Positions 1 to 10,970 of a DNA stretch of 64,000 bases are shown piece after piece. A program made the position numbers and the translations under genes. Every line of letters starts with the position of its first letter. Positions within the stretch are counted from its first letter, which is position 1. Origin of the DNA: Diphasiastrum complanatum (Eukaryota; Streptophyta; Lycopodiopsida; Lycopodiales; Lycopodiaceae); assembly GCA_029204225.1 (NCBI GenBank), contig CM055111.1:21666507-21730506 (forward strand). Reading direction: 5' to 3'. The notes beneath the pieces were generated by a model. That model saw nothing but the letters and a program-made list of their open reading frames with translations, ran no database searches and was not told the DNA's origin.

Positions 1-685
1 AAAACAAAGTTTGTTCAATGACTTTGATGGTCAAGTTGATGATCAAGAGGTTGATCTCAAAGGGCTTCAACAAGACAAAAGGTAAGGTGGCAATTTGGAG
101 CTGTCAAGAGCATCAAAGGAGAGTCAATTGGCAAAGATGTTTTGGATCTATTTTTGCAGGTATTTTAAGACTCAAGTAAGTTCAAAGGAGCAGCAATCAA
201 GTGTTGTTCAAGTTTACTTTGCTTGTTCTATCTCATGTATGAGCAATTTCATGTGAATGTGTGCAAATTGTCAACATATGGTGAAACTAGCTACATTGTT
301 TTGCATCATATTGATGTTAAAGTTGTACTAGAAATCTTGGCTGGCTTGCTGATGGAAATGAAACTTTTGTATCACTCATTCATGATCAAATCATCAAGTG
401 ATGATGACATCTTTTGGCAAGATGGAGATGGAGGGTGCATTCATGGAGTTTTATGTGTGGAGACCTATCAAAGAAAGGACAAAGATGAAGGAGACAAGCA
501 AGCAAAGTGGTCATCACAGACATTTATTGTTTGGTTGCTATTAGTTTCCAAAGAGTTCAGAGTTGGAAGCATGGTGGACTTCATTTCATTTCAATTCTAT
601 TTGGTTCTTCATGTTCTAGTTATATCTTGATGTATAAAATTGATGTAAGAAATAGTGAAGCATCAATTTGGACACTATTCTCCTG
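1..685 (+). mobile_element. 3' end of RT-less Ty1-copia element (linker tail and 3' non-coding)
   Basis: From base 2 an open frame reads KQSLFNDFDGQVDDQEV and stops at about 82. In units 2 and 4 this same frame is the direct continuation of the copia integrase-RT linker (motif PSRLTYDEKGKQV). No reverse transcriptase or RNase H follows; the next 600 bases are non-coding 3' sequence leading to an LTR remnant. Several short open frames here (for example 223-630) differ between units by frameshifts and resemble no known protein, so I do not call them genes. The same tail occurs at 27840, 50227, 50916 and 59750. Confidence 0.6.
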
Positions 686-830
686 TTTGATCAAGTTCTT
701 ATTAAGTTTGCATCTCTTTCATTAAGTAGATGTTGATTTTCTACATTGCCAATGGTGTTAAATTGTGTTGTCTTCCATAACCAAAGAACAAGAGATTAGG
801 TTGGATTTTAATGATTCATATTTGTTCACA
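686..830 (+). mobile_element. LTR-c 3' remnant
   Basis: The last part of a copia LTR, ending TTCACA. It aligns by eye with the end of the longer LTR-c in unit 4 (60836-60976) and with the end of LTR-a just before the primer site at 10959. The upstream part of the LTR is deleted in units 1-3, so the 3' non-coding tail runs straight into it. Confidence 0.6.
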
Positions 831-1524
831 AATTAATCAATATCTTTTGAAGTTGTCCATGAAGTTAGAGCAAAGACTTTAGAGAATTGAGGGTGTAGGA
901 AGGCCTGAAAAGACTAAAAATTGTTTTTTGAAAGGGTTCTTGGGGGATCTATCGCTAGAAATCCACAAGAGAATCATGCATGAAAGTCAATCAATCTTTA
1001 TTTATACCCCTCCTGGCCATCCCAACAAGCTATCAGGCCTGTAAATTGGTGATCAGAGGCTTGTGTTCCGTCTCTATGAAGTTTATCGCTAAAGCAACCT
1101 CCCACAAGTTGAAAAATCTTCATTCTCAGCCCATACTACATCCCTTGACTTGAGTGAAGGCTTCACGGAAGTCTAATAAACTTTTTAAGACTGTTGGTAA
1201 TGTCTCTTTGGGTGCTAGGTTGGTATTTGGTTGATTCTGCATGAAACCTCTCTTTGAAAAGTGCGTCTTACTACATATTTTATGTGGCTCTGTAAGCTGA
1301 CGGGTCGTAGGTGACATGTCAAGCTTCTCAGTCACTTGGTCTCTCTTTGTATTGTGATTTATAGGTTCATTGTAGCTCAAGTTATGTTTGTTTTGAAATT
1401 TTGGCAATTTTGTGAGTAAAATTTTAAAAAAGCGTAAATATTCTTATTGCATGTTTGTATTTTCCCTAATTTTATGTACTATACTTGTGAAAAAAATTTG
1501 CATGGTGATTTTGCTGAAGTTTTT
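831..1524. other. Spacer between LTR-c and LTR-d, no gene recognised
   Basis: About 700 bases conserved in all four units (28654-29342, 51742-52114 in part, 60977-61678). I recognise no protein, RNA or regulatory element. Open frames on either strand (for example 1126-1407 minus) are broken in other units. It may be the flank into which the LTR-d element inserted, or the internal end of another element. Confidence 0.4.
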
Positions 1525-2196
1525 TGTGAAAATAGCCTATTTTGGCAATCTAGCCATGTAGAACTTTGCAAATATTGTGTATAATTGGGTTCCACACATG
1601 GAAGGCCAGATGCCACGTGGAAACCCACTCCTAATGTAGGTTAAGTCAATTCAAGAGAGTTGGTCATGTCTATTTGGTGGTCAATCCCTACTTTATAGGA
1701 CCTACACCTAAGTCTAAGGTGAAAATTTTGACCAACTAGCTACCTAGTCTAGGATCTAGGTTTCATTTTAGGGCAAGAAGGGTGAGTTAACTTCCTTATT
1801 ACATGCTGGAAATCCACCTAACTTCAAGAAGGAAGTCGAATCTGGTATGTATTCCAAGCTCCCATAGTGAGAAGATAGAATACTTTTGGAGCTCATTGGC
1901 AATCTCAAGCTAGTTCACTATGTACATTGAGTTTTTTGTGATCCAAATGAAACCAAATCAATTTCTACTTGTTTCTTAGGGTTGAAGGCCGTACTACAGC
2001 CTGTAGTACACATGTGTGGGACCATATTTCCATGTTGATCAATGCTTTTTGATTGTTAATGCTTGTTGTTTGTCAAATTGCCAATCTAGATCAACTTTTT
2101 TGTGTCTAGTTTTTTGATAGATTGTTAAGCAAGCATCCAATCACTCTTGTGGATCTTTTGTAGATCCATTTATGGTCCTAAAGTATAGTACTTTCA
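1525..2196 (+). mobile_element. LTR-d, 5' LTR of a Ty1-copia element (start tentative)
   Basis: The right end is fixed by the initiator-Met primer site immediately downstream; the LTR ends ...CTTTCACA. The start at TGTGAAAATAG is a guess, based on the TGTGA-type starts of LTR-a, LTR-c and LTR-e and on a resulting length close to theirs. It contains a perfect G-box palindrome CCACGTGG at 1613-1620 and a perfect 8-bp hairpin at 1991-2009. Copies lie at 29343-30012 and 61679-62359. Confidence 0.5.
1613..1620. promoter_or_regulatory. G-box CCACGTGG in LTR-d
   Basis: Perfect palindromic CCACGTGG, the core bound by plant bZIP and bHLH factors. It is kept in the unit 2 (29434-29441) and unit 4 (61770-61777) copies of the same LTR. 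Function is inferred from the motif alone. Confidence 0.4.
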
Positions 2197-2198
2197 CA

Positions 2199-2210
2199 TG
2201 GTATCAGAGG
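2199..2210 (+). promoter_or_regulatory. Primer binding site, initiator-Met tRNA type (LTR-d)
   Basis: TGGTATCAGAGG follows the LTR end by two bases. Eleven of 12 bases match the complement of the plant initiator-Met tRNA 3' end (TGGTATCAGAGC), the usual Ty1-copia primer. The last base is changed here, as in units 2 and 3; unit 4 keeps GAGCC. Confidence 0.8.
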
Positions 2211-2669
2211 CAAGTACAAGAGCATAAGCCATTTATCAAAAGCAAATCCATTTTTAGCAAGTCTTGGGTGCTAAAAACTAGTATTGAGAGGGCAAGCTAG
2301 AATTTTGATTTTGGTGAGGAGATTTGATCCCAAAATTGGTAGGGGTCCAAATCCGTACTATCCACGTGTGGGCACCTCTGAACCTGCATTTATGCATGGT
2401 ATTCATTTGATCCACAGAAATTCAATTTGTGAGCTTTTTGATGTAATGTTTGGTGGAAATCTTAAGATAAGCTACCAGATTGAGTGCCATTGATAGATTT
2501 GACTTAGAGTCATGAGTTCTAATTAATCTAGGCTGAAGTCAGGTCTCTAACTTGTTTTACAGGTCTTGAAAGTACATTAAAAAGTGTGAGGGAGTAGTAT
2601 AGTCATGTTATTGTCCAAAAATAGCCAAAATTGCAAGATCACATCATCTTATCTTCATTCCAACTTTGT
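2211..2669 (+). mobile_element. LTR-d element leader, truncated by minus-strand copia
   Basis: Untranslated leader of the LTR-d element. It matches 52148-52608 up to CAACTTTGT. Where units 3 and 4 continue with GAGGGAGTG and then gag, units 1 and 2 switch to an unrelated minus-strand copia fragment. The LTR-d element has therefore lost its gag here. Confidence 0.6.
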
Positions 2670-4090
2670 TGACTAAGGTTCTATTATTTCTCTCAACAAG
2701 TCCATTTTATTGAGGTGAATAGGAGGTAATGTATTGTTGCCCAATGCCGTTGTTAAGGCAAATACTCTTTGAGTTCAGGTAGAGATATATTCACCCCCGT
2801 TGTCGGACCTCATTGCTTTAATTCTTTAAACAATTTCATTTTTTACACGCTCTTTGAATTGTTGAGAGATATTGAAAGCCTCCAATTTATGCTTCAATGA
2901 AATAAACAACTATCTTCTAGAATATTCGTCAATGAAGGTAATAAAATACTTTGCATCACGCAATGGTGGAATTGCATTGGACCACATATATATGAATGAA
3001 CAACGTCTGATAGATCTTTTGTTGCATGCCTATGACTCGATTAAAGGGAATCCTGGTCTTCTTTCCAAGGATGCAGCTATGACACACAGGGTGGTTGACT
3101 TTGTCGGTTGGATAGTCGAGATCAAGTGCTAGGGATTGTTTGGACATGTTCAATACAGATGTATGATTCAAGTTTCCTAATCTTTGATGCCATAGTAATG
3201 CTTTATTGACAAGAACAGAGGTTTTCAAGACTTGACCAGTATCAGAATAACAATGTGCCAATCTATATAAGTATCCATGTCTCTTGCCGAGTGCAAGGAC
3301 CTTATTTTCTCTATTGATGACTCAAACTCTACCTATGAGCTAAATTAGTGATTCTACTTACTGATAATAGGTTTTTAGAGAGTTTAGGAACATACAAAGC
3401 TTTTAATAGTAGTTTGAATTGATCATGCTAGAATTTCAATCTTATAGTGCCTTCACCTTCGATAGTGTGTGTGCTATTGTCACCAAGATAAACATACTTC
3501 TTTGTACTGTAAAGGCGTATAGGAGTGAACATGCTCCAAAATCTAGAAACCAAGAAGAGTACCCAAAAGGGACTTTTGGTCTTTGACCATAAATGTTCCT
3601 CCTCTATGTCGAGTTCAGGAGATGGGGGGACTGCATTCGCCTATTGATCTGGTTGCTTGTTGGCATTCTTCGCTTTGAGAACCTTGCAATCTGAGATTTC
3701 ATGATTAGTGCACTTGCATACTTACAGAATATCTTCTTCTTCAACTGTGGATTTGATAATTGTTCTTGCCTTTGCGTCGGTTTCCGATTTTGATGCGGAC
3801 TGCTTAGAGCTTTCTTCTTTTATCATTTTGAGCCTTTGTGACATATAGAGCGCGAGATGATGAAGTCGATGAAGTCTCTTGAATTCTTCAATTGTATTCT
3901 TGCAGCAACATAGTGATAACTCTAGTAAGAGTTAAATCTGAGTGTGTCGATATGATCATCACCCAGTTCTCATATGTAGAGGGCAAGCTTGAAAGCAATT
4001 GTGTCTTGATCATCGATGATTGATCTGAAAAGCTGGGGGGGTCAGTTGTTTCGACTTCCAGCTTCGAGCTTTTGAGCTTCACATGCCAGG
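2670..4090 (-). pseudogene. Ty1-copia gag to integrase pseudogene (minus strand)
   Basis: Read from 4082 downwards the order is that of a copia polyprotein. A gag UBN2-type piece (3888-4082) has LLSSLPSTYENW. A CCHC zinc knuckle lies at about 3710-3750, readable as CKYCKCTNHEISDC only across a one-base deletion. The GAG-pre-integrase domain (2956-3261) has ALLWHQRLGNLNHTSVLNM and CHSCILGK. The integrase core (about 2690-2955) has FITFIDEYSRR, DNGGEY and PQ-stop-NGLVERNNRTL. A TAA at 2707-2709 replaces the usual second Gln of PQQNG. Unit 2 (30489-31735) shares the knuckle frameshift and this stop, so the fragment was dead before duplication. No RT or LTR of this element is attached. Confidence 0.75.
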
Positions 4091-5060
4091 CCCATTGAAT
4101 TTACGCCAGGAGGCATTACAAACGAAACTCTAATATTTGGTCCTTTTGCTACAAAATAGTCTTTTGAGGCTATGAGAACCAACACTCGGCCTCCACAAAC
4201 CGAGACCTTCATGGATCTTGATTACCACTGAACTCGTGCACTGCAATGCACTAATCAATGTGACTGCCAATTTTTTCTTCCAATTAGCACATCAATCATA
4301 TTTTGCAAAAAACTGTCTATCAAGATGTTCAAAAAACCATCACGAAGAGCTTCATCCAAGCTGTGGACAAATGAAAAATTATATTTGGGATCGAATTTAA
4401 CCAACCCACAAATAAAAATGTAGAAGAGTTTAAGCACAATATCAACAATTCATTCAATTCAATAGATAAACAGCAAACACAAATGGGGCACGCAATAATA
4501 TCTAAAGTTGAGGCTGTAGATAAGAGCTTGAAACTGTGCGAACAACAGTGAGAAGAAACTACCAAATTGCTGCATAAGGATGTTCAGAGGGAGGTATAAG
4601 TGCATCTATTTAGTTGAACCCATAGGTAACATTTGTACTTCAATGGAGAACATTGAAAATAAAGTAGACATCTTCTTGATTATTAAATAGTATAGTGGAT
4701 ACTACTGCAGATTGGGTTAATTGGCTTATGAATTACATGACAAAACGCACTCCTGAAGGCGATGGGAGAGAAATCAATATGCAAAATGCTTGAGCAGCTT
4801 ATTTCACATTACACGAGGGAATGCTTGAGCGTTACTAATAAAGTTTGACCAGAGAGCACTGCCGAAACTTTAACAAGTTCAACCTTTGATAACAACGACA
4901 ACAACAATGGCGGTTTTTCTTTGAATAAGTAAAGGTGGGTATGAAAAAGAAATTGACGAGAAAGAACGGTTTGAAAGTGAAAAGAGTAGGTAGATTTAAA
5001 TATAATAAAGTGGAAATGAATTCTAAGGGTTTTTGTTGCCAAACTCCAAGCGAGCATGTG
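4091..5060. other. Spacer, no gene recognised
   Basis: No family is recognised. The part from about 3920 to 4536 is absent from unit 2, where the flanks join in a 2-bp overlap (CT) at 31738. The remainder (4537-5060) matches 31739-32260. A weak helical-looking frame near 4440-4560 on the plus strand is interrupted by stops. Confidence 0.4.
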
Positions 5061-5390
5061 CTTGAAGGAAAAGCAAGAGGAGCTTGGAGGGCAATGTCAT
5101 GAAGCAAGTGCTGGTTGCTTGAAGGGCCAAGCATTTAGAGAAGCTTGATGTGTAGCTTTGGAAGCAACAAATGTCGATGGCATTGGGTTTTTACCTTCCA
5201 GCGCCTCTTGCTTGAAGGATCAAGCAAGAGGCACTTGGAAGCTAATGACTGAAGTCCGTGGTGTGGCAGCCCTATGGTGGTTGTATTGACGTTGAGAAGC
5301 GAGCAATTTCTTGAAGGACGAAGTAAGAGGAGCTTGGAAGGCAATGTCACGAAGCAAGTGTCTGCTGCTTGAAGGCCAAGCAATGACCTT
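5061..5390 (+). repeat. Degenerate minisatellite (about 75-bp unit)
   Basis: A motif beginning CTTGAAGGA, then AAGCAAGAGGAGCTTGGA and GCAATGTCATGAAGCAAGTG, and ending CTTGAAGGCCAAGCA, occurs in full at 5061-5131 and 5310-5386. A partial copy lies at 5211-5247. Spacing is irregular. The same array lies at 32261-32586 in unit 2. Open minus-strand frames over it arise from the repeat and resemble no known protein. Confidence 0.6.
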
Positions 5391-5826
5391 GACATTTTAG
5401 TGCTTGTTCTCTGTGATTCGTGAAAGAGGTTGCAATTTGGCATGACGTTGAAGGTTGTAGTGGAAAGCACAGAGCTGCTTGTAGTAAGGACAATATTTTT
5501 TTTGGGTCTGTAGGTGATTGTTGCAAAAGGTAGTGACTACAGAGGATCGAAGGGGTGTCTGTGATCTGTGTTGTGAGAGCACTTCATGTTCTTGCAAATT
5601 CTGGATGTATAGGACAACAAGGAAGATTTTGCTAGTCTTGTGTACTTCCTCAGTTGGTTGCAGGGGCAGTGAGTTTCAAGAGCACCTATGAATGATTCTC
5701 AATGGATGCACATGATGTATACATGGATGGTTGCATGTAATGATGATTTTGGATTGAGGGGGAGCTCTGTAGATGACTCAGACCCCATGCAAAGATCAAA
5801 CTTTGGTTCTAGGCAGATGTGTCCTA
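5391..5826. other. Spacer upstream of GRP94 fragment, no gene recognised
   Basis: Conserved with 32587-33027 in unit 2. Short minus-strand frames are not conserved as protein. It may include intron or 5' sequence of the GRP94 source gene, but I see no diagnostic motif. Confidence 0.35.
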
Positions 5827-6190
5827 GTTGATGGATATCATCATGAACTCTTTATACAACAATAGGGACAATTTTATTTTAGAACTTGTTTCCAATGCAT
5901 CAGATGTTCTAGATAAGACACATTTCTTATCTCTCACTGATGAGGCTATTCTTGAAGAAGGGGTTGACTTTCTGATAAAATTAGACGAGACAAAGGGATC
6001 CTTACAATTGGTGATCGAGGCATTGGTATGACAAAGGATGATCTGAATATCAAAAGCCTTGGGATATGACACTTTCAGTTGAAGTGTGTAGAGGTGGCAA
6101 TTTGAATTCCATTGGAGGTGAAGCTCTGACAACATGTGGACTCTGCCCCTCGATGTTGGTGTCGTTTCTAGCCTATTTTTGGCACTTGCC
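5827..6190 (+). pseudogene. HSP90 family (GRP94/endoplasmin-like) N-terminal fragment
   Basis: The frame opens directly after a stop with LMDIIMNSLYNNRDNFILEL, followed by SNASDVLDK, FLSLTD and FLIKLDE. This is the start of the HSP90 ATP-binding domain; FLSLTD is typical of the ER paralogue GRP94. Around 6008 the frame shifts, and GDRGIGMTKDDLNIKSLG follows in another frame, the conserved nucleotide-lid region. A weaker match, GVVSSLFLA near 6160-6190, suggests the GVGFYS region. The middle and C-terminal domains are missing. A further weak stretch, EILGR near 6298, could be the next conserved block. GRP94 is an ER-lumen chaperone; this piece cannot make a working one. Unit 2 has the same fragment with the same frameshift (33028-33391). 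Confidence 0.75.
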
Positions 6191-8296
6191 TACAAAGATA
6201 GATATTGAATGCTCTCCTTGGCTTGCATAATAACCTGCTTTTTTAATAGCACCATAGTTTTTTGAAACTACGAAAAGGTAGTATTGTTGTGGGCAGTCGA
6301 GAAATACTCGGCAGAAACTTATTTATTCATCTTGACGAGGTTGTCATGTCTGGCTACGAATCTATGACTCTAAACATCCAAAAATAGTGTCCATAATGCA
6401 TGATCCAATCGTCTTGCCACACCTTCTCCTCATTTGATTAATTTTCAAATGTCCTTCATTTATACTCTAAGCAAGCCGTAGGCAATCAATTCGATAGTGT
6501 AAAATGCCCTACGTACATAGCAAAAGACTATTGACTTTCTTTCCATATTTTTAATCTTTCCAACCTTAGTAAAAATAATGTTTTTAATACAATATGAAAT
6601 TGCCAGATCATAGTGTTTTGCAACTTGAATGATTGTGTTGTTTTTTGTGTTTTGAAGGTATTGGTTTTAAGGAGGGAAATACACTTGTGTGTTTAAACAA
6701 CAAAATTTGTGAAAGATTCTAATAAACTAGTTGTATTGATTCCACTTCATGGTGAAAAACAGAATTGTAAGGCAACAAATCATTGAACGAGAATTCTATA
6801 GCAACTTTTTATGTGGCCTTTTCCTTTCATGATCTAGCAATTTCAGCAGGAAACAAAAATTCACGCGTGTTTTTTAAAGGTCATTTGATGTTTTTTGATA
6901 ACATGTTTTTCACAAGCTGTCTTCTTGTACTTTACTATTGTTTGGCTTGACATTAAATACTTGCAAAAGATTTTATAGCTTCTTGTATTGTAAGATTGTT
7001 TGGCATGAAATCACGTGTTTCCATAGTAATTACTGACCACACTGCTTCAATGAAAACACAAAAGGGATAAGAATAAACACTCATAGGAGATAATACTGGT
7101 TGCCTGCAAAGCAGGCCCGTAGGTTATCAAGTGATGGCTTGCAAATTTGTTTTTCATGTTTCACATATACTTTATGCAATCTCATCCTTATTTTTATTTT
7201 ATATTTTTCAAAACAATCATTTTCAGGCCAAAGTTTGACGTTAGATTAATAGTGGAGTCAGCAAGGATTCCATATCCTATCATAGCTATCCAAATCTATC
7301 GCAACTAACTTTTTCAAGACTTGGTAACAAAATTGAAAGATACCAAATATTGTATCGATGTTTTTAGAACCATTTTTTTTTCTTTATTTCTTTGAAAACA
7401 ACCACTTTCTAATTAAAGATTGATTTTAGATCCATATTTGAGATGTCATGTTGATGTGGTTCTTAATTTGCGTGACTCAATTGTCAAAATTCACCTCCTT
7501 AAATAGCATACAAAGATGCGATTGCATGTGCCTGGATCAGTTGTATAGTTCATGCTTTGAAAAGCAATCATCAACTTTGCACAAAATGGCCTTAACTATT
7601 TGCATGTTCACCTTCATACACTCAATCACAATGACAAAGGAGCTACCTGAAATGGAATTCTCATAAAAAAATGAAAACAAGTCCAGAAAGACCCAGAAAA
7701 AACAAACAATAGGATGTATCTAAATAGTTGGGTTTTTTTTTCCCTGGTCCATCTTTACTTGCCTATCTTGTTTTTTAACTATCTATAATCACTCAATTGT
7801 AAAAATTCACGTGCTTCAATAGCTTGTAGAGATACAAACTAAAATCGTGTGTACAATTAGCCAATTCAAATGTCATATAGCATCATAGATTTGAGAGACC
7901 CGTAGATCTCCCACTTTATAATCTTCATAAGAAAATCATTGCCTCTTGTTGCACCATATCGTAGTTGATTAGAAAATTAGCACTTTAGCTGCTAACTTTT
8001 TCTAGCAAATGCTTATAGTACTGAAAAATGCAATGTTATAGAACTTGCTTCATTAAATTGATGCTAATAGATGTATTGTACAATCATTGTTTTATAGTCA
8101 ATAATTTTTCAATTTGCTAGCTCATAAACTATTATATTTTCCTTGTAAATAGGTTTGCTATTTTTTAATATGTTTTTAGACATTGGATAACACATGATAA
8201 CTGCTTCATGTTATTGTCGTATGTGCAATAATTGCAATTAGTGTAAAGCAAAACTCACCATATCATACTTTAGCAGAAAGCGAAAGATAGTACATA
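6191..8296. other. AT-rich spacer, no gene recognised
   Basis: Two kilobases without a recognisable coding region, rich in T and A runs. Small frames such as 7448-7666 are kept in unit 2 only because the DNA is similar. At about 7185 unit 1 lacks roughly 390 bp that unit 2 has (34395-34783), with a T-rich stretch at the joint. Possibly intron-derived sequence from the GRP94 source gene or the 5' region of the Helitron; neither can be shown. Confidence 0.4.
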
Positions 8297-10314
8297 TTGC
8301 TAAAGGACATAACGCCTTGTAGCAAAACACATGATATTAAAAAAAATGACATATGTACATATTCAAATTTACAATTAAGGAATTCAGTGCATGAAAGAAA
8401 TGAGACTTCAATATTCAAAACTAACATATCCAGCTTGCCAGTAATAACTGAAAGAAAATTGTTTATCACTTTAGAAAGTGCAATCTTTCCATTCTTGTTT
8501 CCATTTGGGCATGGATATTACAATGGCAAAATACATTACATAGATTACATAAAAATGAGAGTTGCCAATCTATTCTTACCATTTACATTATTCCCTCCAT
8601 ATTTGCTTGTCATGTACTAAATTAGACAAGCCATTCTGATCACAACAAAAGTGCCATCTATTGTGTTGCAAACAGACATAATTGATTTTGTCACAAAACA
8701 TCCCCACGCAAATGAAGAACAAATTTTTGAAAATGTTTTGAAATTTACTTTGCCACGTGCAATCTTTGGAACACCATCATGGCATAGACGGAATCTCAAA
8801 TATTTGCTAGCAATGGTGACATATTGGGGTTTGCCATATTTCTTTCTAACATTGACAAGCAATGAAACTATTAAGATGCAACGGGCAAAAATTGCAAAAA
8901 TAGAAGCACTTGTGAGAAAATATAAGAACAATTTCGATTGGAGAAATTGCCTAAATGGATGTTCAATGCTTTTCGTTAAGAAACTGGACTTATTTATGAA
9001 AACATTCATTCTTTCCAAAAAATCGATTCTAGGCCATGTCACACATTACATGCTACTCTATGAATTCCAAAACCAGGACTATGTACATGTGCATGTCATG
9101 TTATGGGTCAAAAGAGAAGATGTGACAAGAATTGGAAATGAAATCAGTGTATTCATTCTGCCAAATACGACTCGGTCAACAAAAAATTTGAAATTTTGTT
9201 GGACCTAACTCAAAAATAGCTCTACGAGCTTGTTGTGTGAAAATAGATACACCACTATCGATCTGCGTGCACAATACAAATTAGCCCCCAAAATGCAAAG
9301 ATTTGTAAATATGGATTCCCATTCGAGACATGTGTGTCTTGCACTGAGCTGGACATGAAAACCGAACGATGGAAATATTTTCAACCAAGGTATGAAGATC
9401 GGAATGTGGTGCCCTACCATCCAACAGTGCTTCTGCTATGGCAAGCCAAATGAATCTACAATGAATCACAAACACGGGTTGGTCATACTATGTTTTAAAA
9501 TATGCGATGATATAGGACCATTGAATTTGAATGCAGCTGATGCCAAAAGAATAGAATTGAACCATTCAAACGAAAAACCAATGTCATTACCAGAAATTAG
9601 TTTCATGTGTTTGCAAATCTCTATCATCAAGAGAAGTGAAGCAATCCAATACATCAACAGCTCTCCACCAGAATTACATCGCAAATTTGTTAGTTTTAAC
9701 AACACAATCCTAGTACATCCAATCGATATCTACACGTATAGGCCTGAAGTCCTCGAAACCACTAGTTTATGTAACTATTGGTGTCAATTCATTGTGACTA
9801 AAAAGAAAAGGTCTCTTGAAAAAGAACTACATATTGATCAGATAGGATACTATCTATACAAGAACAAAAGAATAGTCAAATTCACAAATTATCATCCAGC
9901 ATATCAAATTGAAGGATTTTTTTTTAATATATTGTTAGAAAGATGCGAGTTTCGAAAAAAGAGAGAGCTTTTGAGCTTTGTCAACACGGATGGCTCGTAT
10001 TACACAGAATGCCTACTACGTGATATCATTTTAAATGAAAGAGATATTGAATGCCATGTTGAGGATTATACAAACAAACAAATGCTTCAAGATGAGCAAC
10101 AACAGCAGATCATGAACATTCTACTGCAATACAAATCATTTTGTCATGGCCCACCATTCCAAGTTGTATCTGAAGAAGCAGACGACAACAACGTGACAGC
10201 TTTGGCAAAAGATACCAAGGATGCATTGGGTGTTTTGTATGAATTTGAATATTTTGAAAACATTTCATTGACAATTGAGCAGAAAAATATATACTCACTT
10301 TTGATGTCAGAAAC
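8297..10314 (+). pseudogene. Helitron Rep-type (Helitron helicase-like) pseudogene
   Basis: Conserved blocks of the plant Helitron transposase occur in order. FPFLFPFGHGYYNGK lies at about 8490. FGTPSWHRRNLKYLLAMV and GLPYFFLTLTSNE span 8766-8862. THYMLLYEFQ is followed by the two-histidine Rep motif YVHVHVMLW (His codons 9086-9088 and 9092-9094). CKYGFPFETC and RYEDRNVVPYHPTVLLLW span about 9305-9436, and the SEAIQYINSSPPEL region about 9630-9675. Stops lie between about 9220 and 9250, and there are frame changes near 8620 and 9440. The frame ends at LTIEQKNIYSLL, where the helicase domain should begin, because LTR-a is inserted at 10315. No helicase, 5'-TC or 3'-CTRR end was found. A shorter copy lies at 35889-36357. 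Confidence 0.75.
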
Positions 10315-10957
10315 TGTGAAAGATTCAACTAGTTTCATTATATTTGCTATATTTCCATATTTGGCATATTGAGGCCAACTTTGTTTTTAGACTTAGAGAT
10401 TGACTTTCAAAGTTCATTAGTCAAAATATCATTTGAATAAACACTTTTGAAAGTGTGGGAAAGTTAGAAGGCGAGTTTGAGTAGATTCAAATTTGAAGTT
10501 TGAGTACATTGAATCTAGACCCAAAAATATAGGGTTAGCATTTTGGAGGGAAAGCCAAGTGGCCAAATAGGGTTTGGACTTGTTATAAAATGATGTAACT
10601 CGTGGATAGAGCGATCTTCTCTCTGATCTATCTCATTTCATGCTTATACATGGTTCTCTTGGGTTCTACCATCCATTGGTGCACTATACTTGTGATTGCA
10701 TGGAAGTTTATGTGTAGAATGATCTATAATTGCTCTTTTCGGATCCACATGTGTGAAATACAGTAGCTTCTGGTTTTTTAAGGATAGCAATAGTACTTTA
10801 TCATTTCATTCAAGTTTGATCAAGTTCTATTAGTGTTTGCATCTCATATTGTGTGTAGATGTTGATTTTTCTACATTGGTGAGATTGGTAGTGTATTTCT
10901 CTTTCTAACCAAAGAGCTTTCAAGTTGATTGCATCTTAATGATCTGAAAACTTTCAC
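10315..10957 (+). mobile_element. LTR-a, 5' LTR of a Ty1-copia element
   Basis: It starts TGTGAAAGATTCAACTAG and ends CTTTCACA just before a primer site. The start shares TGTGA..CAACTAGTTT with LTR-c and LTR-e, so these are related families. A TATA box lies at 10584-10590. The insertion interrupts the Helitron frame at the point where its helicase should start. No matching 3' LTR is found, since the element is truncated after gag. Confidence 0.75.
10584..10590 (+). promoter_or_regulatory. TATA box of LTR-a
   Basis: TATAAAA, about 270 bases into the LTR and preceded by a stretch shared with LTR-b (AAGCCAAGTGGCCAAATAGG). The expected start of the element transcript would be about 30 bases downstream. 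Confidence 0.5.
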
Positions 10958-10958
10958 A

Positions 10959-10970
10959 TGGTATCAGAGC
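10959..10970 (+). promoter_or_regulatory. Primer binding site, initiator-Met tRNA type (LTR-a)
   Basis: TGGTATCAGAGC is a perfect 12-base match to the plant initiator-Met tRNA complement, directly after the LTR end. It fixes the LTR boundary and the element's plus orientation. Confidence 0.85.

Noticed and set aside
223-630. 135-codon open frame in the copia 3' tail
   Set aside because: It starts at TTG, resembles no known protein, and its frame is broken or different in the copies at 28040, 50440, 51130 and 59960.
1126-1407. 93-codon minus-strand frame in the spacer
   Set aside because: No recognisable motif; the equivalent region in units 2 and 4 is interrupted.
7448-7666. 72-codon frame kept in unit 2 (35042-35260)
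   Set aside because: Kept only because the whole spacer is similar; starts at a non-ATG codon, no family resemblance.
10959-10970. tRNA-like sequence
   Set aside because: This is only the 12-base primer-site complement, not a tRNA gene; no cloverleaf can be formed. No tRNA or rRNA was found elsewhere.
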